8,169 nucleotides of DNA from Bacteroidetes bacterium GWA2_31_9b (GTDB taxonomy: Bacteria; Bacteroidota; Bacteroidia; Bacteroidales; UBA12077). Below are positions 1 to 5,696 of this stretch, piece by piece. Made by a program: the position numbers and the translations under genes. Every line of letters begins with the position of its first letter. The first letter of the stretch is position 1. The DNA lies in assembly GCA_001769005.1 (NCBI GenBank), contig MENE01000042.1:1-8169 (forward strand), in the 5' to 3' direction. The notes under the pieces were generated by a model that saw only the letters and a program-made list of their open reading frames with translations, ran no database searches and was not told where the DNA came from.

Positions 1-1
1 G

Positions 2-268
2 TGGGCTGAGTCCACAGTTGAAGGGGCTGTAGGTAATACAGATTATCCTTCAAAACGCAATAGTTCCGGCTTTTCTGCTAAAGCGGTTGGTTTTCGAGAC
101 CTTGGAGGTGTATTTGGAAGTATAAATAGTCAAACATTCTGGTGGACATCTACCGAGTATAATACAACTGCTGCTAATACACGTTATATGAACTATGATT
201 TAATCATCTTAAATGAAACCTCTCATGATAAGAAATTGGGATTATCAGTTCGATGTATAAAAGATTAA
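2..268 (+). CDS. FISUMP-domain protein, C-terminal end (partial)
   Basis: This open frame enters from the left edge and ends at TAA 266-268, giving 88 residues. The fragment resembles the end of the Fibrobacter succinogenes major paralogous (FISUMP) domain. It has GFSAKAVGFRD, then a Gly-rich turn (LGGVFGS), the paired tryptophans in FWWTSTEY, and the closing LGLSVRCIKD, which matches the usual 'G-x-SVRC-[IV]-K-D' end of that domain. Family members are exported or lipid-anchored proteins of unknown function, often present in many copies in Bacteroidota and Fibrobacteres. The start, any signal peptide and any upstream domains lie outside the window. A gap of 158 nt and a different downstream gene class suggest it is not part of the sigma-factor cluster. 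Family assignment is fairly sure; function is not known. Confidence 0.8.
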   Translation, partial: WAESTVEGAVGNTDYPSKRNSSGFSAKAVGFRDLGGVFGSINSQTFWWTSTEYNTTAANTRYMNYDLIILNETSHDKKLGLSVRCIKD

Positions 269-295
269 TTTTAAAAACAACGAACCGCCAACATT

Positions 296-324
296 AGAGT
301 TCTTTTAAAAGTTCTATTTTTTTT
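296..324 (+). terminator. Possible weak terminator after the FISUMP gene
   Basis: An imperfect inverted repeat centred on CTTTTAAAAG (302-311) is followed at once by a T-rich run that includes eight Ts. The outer arms (AG 298-299 with CT 314-315) pair only across two U-U mismatches, so the hairpin would be weak. Its place 30-50 nt after the stop codon and the T-tract favour a terminator, but the stem is poor. Confidence 0.3.
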
Positions 325-364
325 GAATTTATTTTAGCCAGTGAATATTCGGCAAAAGTTTTTT

Positions 365-396
365 TTTGACAATTATTGATTTATTCATAAATTATG
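365..396 (+). promoter_or_regulatory. Candidate Bacteroidota-type promoter for the sigma-factor cluster
   Basis: TTTG at 365-368 could serve as the -33 element. TAAATTAT at 388-395 is a near match to the Bacteroidota -7 consensus TAnnTTTG, with about 19 nt between them. Initiation would fall near position 402, leaving a leader of roughly 25 nt before the ATG at 427. The -7 match is imperfect and the region is very AT-rich, so chance matches are likely. Confidence 0.3.
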
Positions 397-399
397 AAT
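383..399. repeat. Perfect 8-bp inverted repeat upstream of the sigma gene
   Basis: ATTCATAA (383-390) and TTATGAAT (392-399) are exact reverse complements separated by one A. The palindrome overlaps the candidate -7 element and lies 28 nt before the sigma start codon, a position suited to a dimeric regulator's operator. No T-run follows, so it is not a terminator. In DNA this AT-rich, short palindromes also occur by chance, so an operator role is only an inference. Confidence 0.4.
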
Positions 400-426
400 T
401 ATTTTATACAATAACAGATAGAATAA

Positions 427-978
427 ATGAATTATTCAGACACTGAAATAATTGAACGAATCAGGAAAGGCGACCTGAAACTATTTGAAGATATGTTTAG
501 AGCATATTACAAGCAACTATGCATTTTTGCTCATAAATATCTTAACAGTATGGATTCTGCTGAAGAAGTTGTTCAGGACATTTTTTATCAGATTTGGAAA
601 AAAAGAAATGAACTAAATATTAAAACATCGTTAAAATCATATCTGTATACATCTGTTAAGAATAACTGTTTACAACAAATACGTGTTCATAAACTCGATT
701 TAAAATACGAAAATTATTATAAAATGCATTATTCAGATGAAAGTAGGGATCCTGCAGAAGAATTGAGAGCAAAAGAGTTAAATGAAACAATTAATAAAGC
801 TTTAAATGCACTTCCTATTAAATGCAGACAGGTTTTTGAAATGAGTAGATACGATGGTTTAAAATACCATGAAATAGCTGATAAATTATCCATATCGATA
901 AAAACAGTAGAAGCAAATATGGGTAAAGCATTAAAACACTTCAGAGTGTATCTGAAAGAATATGCAGAAGCATTTTAA
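427..978 (+). CDS. ECF RNA polymerase sigma factor (FecI/RpoE-like, sigma-70 family)
   Basis: A 183-residue extracytoplasmic-function sigma factor that would direct core RNA polymerase to a small set of promoters when freed from its anti-sigma factor. Region 2 spans about residues 20-87. It includes FRAYYKQLCIFAHKYL and the acidic helix SAEEVVQDIFYQIWKKR, the usual core-binding and -10-recognition segment. Region 4 spans about 120-172, with ALPIKCRQVFEMSRYDG followed by the helix-turn-helix LKYHEIADKLSISIKTVEAN that reads the -35 region. There is no sigma 1.1 or region 3, as expected for this class, and the length is typical of the Bacteroidota expansion families. The ATG at 427 follows an AT-rich leader with no Shine-Dalgarno sequence, which is normal in this phylum. 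It is followed after 20 nt by a FecR-like anti-sigma gene, its probable partner. Autoregulation is likely by analogy but not shown. Confidence 0.95.
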   Translation: MNYSDTEIIERIRKGDLKLFEDMFRAYYKQLCIFAHKYLNSMDSAEEVVQDIFYQIWKKRNELNIKTSLKSYLYTSVKNNCLQQIRVHKLDLKYENYYKMHYSDESRDPAEELRAKELNETINKALNALPIKCRQVFEMSRYDGLKYHEIADKLSISIKTVEANMGKALKHFRVYLKEYAEAF

Positions 979-986
979 TGTAAAGA

Positions 987-992
987 AAGGAG
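987..992 (+). promoter_or_regulatory. Shine-Dalgarno-like ribosome binding site of the anti-sigma gene
   Basis: AAGGAG lies 6 nt before the ATG at 999, an ideal spacing. The other starts in this window lack such a motif, so it stands out and supports 999 as the start. It may set anti-sigma translation relative to the sigma factor. Confidence 0.6.
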
Positions 993-998
993 CAGATT

Positions 999-2015
999 AT
1001 GAAAACAACTGAGCATAATGAAAAATGGAATCTCATTGCAAAACATCTTGCTAATGAATGTTCCGAAATTGAAAATATTGAGTTGAATAACTGGATAAAC
1101 GAGAATATTGAAAATGAAATTGAGTTTTCAGAGATTAAAAACGATTGGGAGATTTTAAATTTAAATAATACTATGAAAGAGATTAATGTTGATAATGCCT
1201 GGGATAAGCTTAAAAATAGAATTGAAGAGGATAAGAATATAATCACAATGAATGATAAAAGAACAGAGTTTCGTTTACCTGTGTACATGAAATATGCTGC
1301 ATTCTTTATTATGTTATTAGGTATTGGGTTTTTAACTTCAAAAGTATATAAGAATGTAGTAAGTGGAAAAATGTTAGAATATGTAGCTTCAAATAATTCT
1401 GTAAACGAAATTGTTCTGAATGATGGTACAAAGGTATATTTTAATAACAATAGTAAATTATCCTATCCTGCTCAGTTTAGTTCGGATGCTCGAAAAGTAA
1501 AGCTCACAGGAGAAGCATTTTTTGATGTTGCAAAGAATCCTGATAAACCATTTATTATTGAAGTGCAAAACACAGACATAAAAGTACTTGGAACATCTTT
1601 TAACGTAAATTCAAATTTGCCCGATCATCAGGTGGAAGTTTTTGTTGAAACAGGAATTGTTCAGGTAACTAAAAAGAATGGTGAGGAAAAAAGTGTTGTA
1701 ATATATCCGGGTGATAAAGTAACTGTAACCAAAAATCAAATAAATCAGACTAAAAATTCCGATGAGAATATCATTGCCTGGAAAACGAAAACTTTAGTTT
1801 TTAAAGAAGAGAGTCTTAAAAATGTAATTCATGATTTGAATAAGGTTTACAATTCTAATATTAGCTGTAACGACCAGTCAATATTAGATTTACGATTCAC
1901 ATCAACATTTAAAAACCAGGATATCGATTCCATATTATCTATTATTTGTTTAGCATTTGATTTAAAAATTGAAGAACTTGATAATCAGATAACAATTGTA
2001 TCCAATACAAACTAG
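999..2015 (+). CDS. FecR-family anti-sigma factor with DUF4974-type C-terminus
   Basis: A 338-residue inner-membrane regulator expected to hold the preceding ECF sigma factor at the cytoplasmic face and to receive a signal in the periplasm. Residues 1-96 form a charged cytoplasmic domain, the presumed sigma-binding part. A single hydrophobic segment covers about 98-114 (KYAAFFIMLLGIGFL). Residues 125-225 match the FecR domain: EIVLNDGTKVYFNNNSKLSY, the LTGEAFFDVAKNPDKPFIIE stretch and VLGTSFNVN. Residues 265-335 match the DUF4974 domain seen at the end of Bacteroidota FecR proteins (LVFKEESLKNVIHDLNKVY through LKIEEL). That domain resembles STN folds and is a likely contact for the STN protein encoded next. 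Length and domain order are normal for the family. It lies 20 nt after the sigma gene and 14 nt before the STN gene, consistent with one transcript. Confidence 0.94.
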   Translation: MKTTEHNEKWNLIAKHLANECSEIENIELNNWINENIENEIEFSEIKNDWEILNLNNTMKEINVDNAWDKLKNRIEEDKNIITMNDKRTEFRLPVYMKYAAFFIMLLGIGFLTSKVYKNVVSGKMLEYVASNNSVNEIVLNDGTKVYFNNNSKLSYPAQFSSDARKVKLTGEAFFDVAKNPDKPFIIEVQNTDIKVLGTSFNVNSNLPDHQVEVFVETGIVQVTKKNGEEKSVVIYPGDKVTVTKNQINQTKNSDENIIAWKTKTLVFKEESLKNVIHDLNKVYNSNISCNDQSILDLRFTSTFKNQDIDSILSIICLAFDLKIEELDNQITIVSNTN

Positions 2016-2029
2016 CTTACAACTATTTA

Positions 2030-3586
2030 ATGATTAAAATATTAAAATACAGATATTTAGTTAAGTTCACATTAAGTGTAATTGTATTAAATATCTGCAT
2101 TTCATCTTTATATTCTCAATCAACTGTTCTTTATAAAAAAATAGCATTTAAAACTAAAAACAAACCGCTATATACTGTTTTAAACGAAATTAGCTCTCAA
2201 ATAGGATATGATTTTTCGTATAACGCCGATTTGATATCATCGAATCAAAATATAAAAATTGATACTGATTCAACAGAGCTTTTTCATGTTCTTGATTTGA
2301 TTTTAAATGATACTTCGCTGACATACAATATAATAGAAAAACAAATTGTAATTCATAAGAAAAATTCATTAAGAAAAATCTCAAGTATATCACAAAACAT
2401 TAACAATCAAAGCACAATTCATGTGCACGGTAAAATTATTGATAAAGAAAGCTATGAACCATTGCCTTTTGCAAATATTTCATTATTTGGAAAAAGTATT
2501 GGAACTATTTCAAATGAGCAAGGTGAATTTTCATTAAAAATTCCAATAAATTTAATCGATGAAAATATTGTATTTGCTTATATAGGTTATAAAAACTCGT
2601 TATTCCCGTTAAAAGACCTTGATTTATCAAATAATATAATTTATCTCGAAAAAGCTTCTATACCTATAAAGGAAGTAATTATCAGAAGCAATGACCCTGA
2701 AATACTTATTAAAGGTGCCATGGAAAGAGTTGAAGAGAATTACTTTACTCAACCATATATTATGACAACTTTTTATCGTGAGTTTGTTATTAAAAACAAA
2801 CAATATATGTCAATAATGGAATCTTTATTAACTATTTATAAAAGTCCATACGAGGGATTATATTCTGATCAGATAAAAATGATAAAAAGTCGAAAGAATT
2901 TGAATTACTCCGATAGTGATACATTTTTATTAAAATTAAAAGGAGGTTTGTATGCAAGCCTTTATCTTGATATAATTAAAAATCCTACTAATTTTTTAAT
3001 TGAAGAAAATTTCAATTCCTATACCTATACATTAGTTGATATTGTGAACTATGATAATAGTTCATCGTATGTTATTCATTTTAAACCTAAGTATTATCTT
3101 GAAGATAAATCATTTTGCGGGAATATTTATATCGATACAGAAAATCTAACAATAAAATATGTAGATTTTTATATTGAACCAGAAGCAATTGAACAGTTAG
3201 CTCATGAACTTGTAGTTAAAAAGAGTATGAAAACTAGAGTTAAACCAGTTTCAGTTCACTATTGGGTTAGTTTTAGACAAATAAATGGAGTTCATTTTTT
3301 AAATCTGGTTCGTGGGGAGCTTGATTTTAAAGTAAAAAAACATAGGCAACTATTTTCTTCCGACTTTAAAACTACTTTTGAATTTGCAGTAAATGATGTT
3401 GATACATTAAATATCGATCGTTTTAAAAGAAACGAAACTATTGAGACAAATTCAATATTTATAGATAAGAATTTCGAATATGACTATTCATTTTGGGGTG
3501 ATTACAACTATATTTCACCTGATGAAACCCTCGAAGAAGCACTTGTAAGAATATCCAAAAAACTACAGGAGCTTGAAGTAGAATAA
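2030..3586 (+). CDS. Exported STN and CarboxypepD_reg-like protein without TonB plug or barrel
   Basis: A 518-residue protein with a probable signal peptide at residues 1-29 (basic start, hydrophobic FTLSVIVLNICISSL, then YSQ). Residues 37-110 resemble an STN (secretin/TonB short N-terminal) domain: KPLYTVLNEISSQIGYDFSY, then IIEKQIVIHK. Residues 128-215 resemble a CarboxypepD_reg-like beta-sandwich, with VHGKIIDKESYEPLPFANI, GTISNEQGEFSLKIP and FAYIGYK. In SusC-like transducers a TonB plug and a 22-strand barrel would follow. Here about 300 residues of another kind follow, with strands such as YVIHFKPKYYLEDK and GNIYIDTENLTIKYVDFYIE. They resemble DUF5686-type or LolA-fold-like regions, but I cannot assign a family firmly. 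The protein ends in a charged helix (EEALVRISKKLQEL). Position after a sigma/FecR pair suggests it works with them as a sensor or regulated target. No Shine-Dalgarno sequence; the start is fixed by the signal peptide and the 14-nt gap. Confidence 0.85.
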   Translation: MIKILKYRYLVKFTLSVIVLNICISSLYSQSTVLYKKIAFKTKNKPLYTVLNEISSQIGYDFSYNADLISSNQNIKIDTDSTELFHVLDLILNDTSLTYNIIEKQIVIHKKNSLRKISSISQNINNQSTIHVHGKIIDKESYEPLPFANISLFGKSIGTISNEQGEFSLKIPINLIDENIVFAYIGYKNSLFPLKDLDLSNNIIYLEKASIPIKEVIIRSNDPEILIKGAMERVEENYFTQPYIMTTFYREFVIKNKQYMSIMESLLTIYKSPYEGLYSDQIKMIKSRKNLNYSDSDTFLLKLKGGLYASLYLDIIKNPTNFLIEENFNSYTYTLVDIVNYDNSSSYVIHFKPKYYLEDKSFCGNIYIDTENLTIKYVDFYIEPEAIEQLAHELVVKKSMKTRVKPVSVHYWVSFRQINGVHFLNLVRGELDFKVKKHRQLFSSDFKTTFEFAVNDVDTLNIDRFKRNETIETNSIFIDKNFEYDYSFWGDYNYISPDETLEEALVRISKKLQELEVE

Positions 3587-3610
3587 AAAAAGCAGCCCCA
3601 AAGAGCTGCT
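3585..3610 (-). terminator. Intrinsic terminator of the repeat-GH16 gene, shared by convergent genes
   Basis: AGCAGC (3591-3596) and GCTGCT (3605-3610) form a 6-bp GC-rich stem with an 8-nt loop. Read on the minus strand the hairpin is followed by seven Us (A-run 3585-3591 on the plus strand), a good rho-independent terminator for the gene ending at 3638. On the plus strand it begins 5 nt after the STN gene's stop and is followed only by an AT-rich stretch, so it may end that transcript less efficiently. The U-tract overlaps the plus-strand stop codon. Confidence 0.85.
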
Positions 3611-3637
3611 AATATAATTTATTCTTATTCAGTAATA

Positions 3638-5551
3638 TTATTTTTTCTGATAAGCTCTAATCCAATCTACTTCCATATTACAAGGTAAATTAGCCTGAAT
3701 ACCATCAATAGCAATTCCTGAACTTAATAACAGATACATTGGTTCTTGTGGAAGTCCTTCGGTTTGTTCAAATACTGAAACATCGTTAATTTTCCATATT
3801 AATTTTTCAGGAGTCCATTCTAATGTATAAATAAAATAATTGGATGAGAAATCAGGACCGGAAATGGATGAATGGTTTTTCTTAATCTCTTTTTCATTCG
3901 TTGGATTTCCCCAATAATTAGCAATACTTAACTTGCTTTTTGATTTTTTATCGTATTTAAATACGTCAATTTCAGGGGTAATTTTTTCACCAAGCATCCA
4001 AAAGGCATGATGAACCGGATAGGAGTGATTCACTTTGATTTTTGCTTTAAAAATGCCGTATTTTTGTCTGAAACTCTGCCCTGAATTTATTAAACCTGAA
4101 GTATAATCGAAATCTTTTGGACTAAATCCAATTAGTGGATGCCAGGCTTTGCCTCTAACTTTTTCTGATTTAGTTGTAATTCGTAATACGCTTTCTTTTA
4201 CTTCAATATTTTTGTCAGTAAAAAATTGCTTTTCATTTGCCTGAACGTAATTGTCGTTAAGAACAGTTTTTCCATAATAATAACCGGTAAGCCATTTATC
4301 CTGATCAAGTTTGCTTCCTGTGAAATCATCTTCAAATGTTAGTTCCCACTTGTTTATTTCGTCAAATTTATTTGATTTCTCTACTTTAAAAAACCATTTA
4401 ATCTTATCACTTTTCTTTAGCTGAATATAGTCTTGTTGTTTCTTATATTCATCTGAAATTTTAAATTTATCTTTTATAAGCAGATGTTTTTTACTTTCCT
4501 TAAATTCGTCCGATTGAATATATTTTTCAAGCTCTTCATATTTAACAATCTCTTGTGAACCATCTAATTCAGTGAAAATAGCAAGTTTTTCAGATTTTTT
4601 AAATTTGAAATATTGCTTAATCTCAGAAGAGTTTTTTAATTTTTTATATTCCTGAAGCTTTTTATATTCTTCGGTATTTTCAAATTTCAGATTTTTTACT
4701 TCTTGAACAGAAGCCTTAAATTCATTTGATAGGATTTCTTTTTCCAGTTCTAAATATGCATTAACCTCTTTAGAATCATCAATTGCTAAATAGTTTTTAT
4801 ATTTTTCTGAATTCACGAATTTTAAATGATTAACAATTTTAGAAGATTTTGAAAGCTTTTTATATTCATTATATTGGTCGTACTCACTTTGTATTTCTTT
4901 ATTTCCTGATTTTATTTCCTTTTTTAAAGTTTCAAAATCAAATGATTTATATTGTTTCTCTAGTTCAAAATAGCTCGAAAGTTCTTTCGAACCTTCAAAA
5001 TTGGTATAATCAGCAAGTTCTTTTGACTTTTTTAATGCAAAAAACCACTTGTATTTTTTATTAAGCTCTTTGTACTTATCTTGCTTATCTTTAATCTCTT
5101 TTGATTTTTCAATTTTTTGCTGAACAATTGATTTTTTAAATTCATTAAATTCTTCTGAAGTAAAGAAAGTATCTAACTCTTCATAATTGGCAAGCTTATC
5201 AGAAGTAGAAAACTCATTATATTGAATTAATTCTTTAGAATCTTTAACCTGATAATAGGTTTTGATCTTTTTTGATTTTTTAAGCTGATTGTATTCCTTC
5301 TCTTTCTTGAACTCTTCTGAATTATTGTATTTTACCGAATTTATTTCTTTTTTCGTTTTTTCAAATTCAGGAGAATTGATATAAGAATCAAGTTCTTTGT
5401 AACGAGCCAATTCATCAGAATCTTTATATTCGTTAAAATCATCTAATTCTTTTCTAAGTTTGTTTTCATTATCTTCCAGAACAGAAGTTTTGGGAATCAT
5501 ACCCATACTTGAAAATATCGAAAATTTCGATTTTAATAAAATATTGCTCAT
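3638..5551 (-). CDS. Protein with five ~72-residue charged repeats and a C-terminal GH16-like domain lacking the acid/base Glu
   Basis: A 637-residue protein. Residues 46-400 are five tandem Lys/Glu/Tyr-rich repeats that I do not recognise. Residues 401-637 look like a GH16 (laminarinase/beta-glucanase-type) jelly roll. The fold opens with WELTFEDDFTGSKLDQDKW, continues through ESVLRITTKSEK, YTSGLINSGQSF and KYGIFKAKIKV, reaches HHAFWMLG, and closes with YTLEWTPEKLIWKIND and MEVDWIRAYQKK. GH16 enzymes carry E-x-D-x-x-E: nucleophile, helper Asp, acid/base Glu. Here the motif is E527-I-D529-V-F-K532, so the nucleophile and Asp remain but the acid/base is Lys. Normal retaining hydrolysis is therefore doubtful. 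There is no signal peptide. An in-frame TAA at 5564-5566 bars upstream extension, and the first 30 residues are not a typical leader. The gene seems to be transcribed alone between two terminators. It may bind glycan or serve a structural role; intracellular or unconventional location is inferred. Confidence 0.85.
   Translation of the reverse strand: MSNILLKSKFSIFSSMGMIPKTSVLEDNENKLRKELDDFNEYKDSDELARYKELDSYINSPEFEKTKKEINSVKYNNSEEFKKEKEYNQLKKSKKIKTYYQVKDSKELIQYNEFSTSDKLANYEELDTFFTSEEFNEFKKSIVQQKIEKSKEIKDKQDKYKELNKKYKWFFALKKSKELADYTNFEGSKELSSYFELEKQYKSFDFETLKKEIKSGNKEIQSEYDQYNEYKKLSKSSKIVNHLKFVNSEKYKNYLAIDDSKEVNAYLELEKEILSNEFKASVQEVKNLKFENTEEYKKLQEYKKLKNSSEIKQYFKFKKSEKLAIFTELDGSQEIVKYEELEKYIQSDEFKESKKHLLIKDKFKISDEYKKQQDYIQLKKSDKIKWFFKVEKSNKFDEINKWELTFEDDFTGSKLDQDKWLTGYYYGKTVLNDNYVQANEKQFFTDKNIEVKESVLRITTKSEKVRGKAWHPLIGFSPKDFDYTSGLINSGQSFRQKYGIFKAKIKVNHSYPVHHAFWMLGEKITPEIDVFKYDKKSKSKLSIANYWGNPTNEKEIKKNHSSISGPDFSSNYFIYTLEWTPEKLIWKINDVSVFEQTEGLPQEPMYLLLSSGIAIDGIQANLPCNMEVDWIRAYQKK
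3641..4351 (-). other. GH16-like (concanavalin-fold) domain of the repeat protein
   Basis: Covers residues 401-637 of the repeat protein. The active-site codons are E527 at 3971-3973, D529 at 3965-3967 and K532 at 3956-3958. K532 is encoded AAA, one transition away from GAA (Glu). Flanking landmarks on both sides of the motif are well kept, so the change is not part of a general decay of the domain. Confidence 0.8.
4352..5416 (-). repeat. Five tandem protein-level repeats of about 72 residues
   Basis: Units by residue: 46-117, 118-188, 189-260, 261-332 and 333-400, which correspond to 5416-5201, 5200-4988, 4987-4772, 4771-4556 and 4555-4352 on the minus strand. A further partial unit end is visible at residues 25-45. 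Shared positions include a leading E-L-x-x-Y-x-E-L-[DE], then S-x-E-F, then K-K-x-I, then E-Y-x-x-L-K, then a K-I-K-x-[YFW]-F-type segment, and a closing Ser. Within each unit a 12-13-residue subrepeat recurs, S-x-x-[LI]-x-x-[YF]-x-x-[LF]. Ser as an N-cap followed by Glu or Lys suggests a chain of short helices. The DNA copies have drifted, so similarity is clear in protein but not in nucleotides, and the array is therefore probably old. Confidence 0.85.
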
Positions 5552-5574
5552 AATTTGGATTCTTTAGTTCATGC

Positions 5575-5583
5575 CAAAGGTTA
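5575..5583 (-). promoter_or_regulatory. Candidate -7 element of the repeat-GH16 gene
   Basis: On the minus strand TAACCTTTG resembles the Bacteroidota -7 element TAnnTTTG with one extra base, and would give a leader of under 25 nt to the ATG at 5551. Just upstream is a run of ten Ts (5589-5598 as A on the plus strand). No clear -33 TTTG sits at the expected distance, so this is tentative. Confidence 0.25.
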
Positions 5584-5648
5584 AAGATAAAAAAAAAACA
5601 TCAGATGAATTTATTTTTTTGAAAATTGTTGTATAATAATAAAACAAA

Positions 5649-5677
5649 AACGGATTGACATTTATTGTCAATCCGTT
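5649..5677 (-). terminator. Strong intrinsic terminator of the M3-like peptidase gene
   Basis: A perfect 12-bp stem pairs AACGGATTGACA (5649-5660) with TGTCAATCCGTT (5666-5677) around a 5-nt loop. On the minus strand it is followed by TTTGTTTTATT, a U-rich tail, 19 nt after the stop codon of the peptidase gene. It separates that gene from the repeat-GH16 gene. Confidence 0.92.
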
Positions 5678-5696
5678 AAATTAATGTGATCTATTG

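Noticed and set aside
941..1450. Minus-strand open frame of 169 codons opposite the FecR-like gene
   Set aside because: It lies wholly antisense to a well-supported gene, has no recognisable domain, and its Phe/Ser/Leu/Ile-rich composition is what the complement of a Lys/Glu/Asn-rich gene gives.
2190..2393. Minus-strand open frame of 67 codons inside the STN gene
   Set aside because: Antisense shadow of a clear STN domain, without start signals or homology that I can see.
4849..5064. Plus-strand open frame of 71 codons within the repeat array
   Set aside because: Antisense to the Lys/Glu-rich repeats; its hydrophobic look comes from reading the complement of AAA/GAA codons, not from a real membrane protein.
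4352..5416. Repeat array as a DNA tandem repeat or CRISPR-like structure
   Set aside because: The periodicity is in the protein; nucleotide copies are diverged, there are no identical direct repeats with spacers, and the frame is open throughout.
5560..5582. Possible sigma-54 promoter on the minus strand (TTTGGCATG)
   Set aside because: TGGCAT matches the -24 half, but no GC-type -12 element (TTGC) follows at the required spacing.
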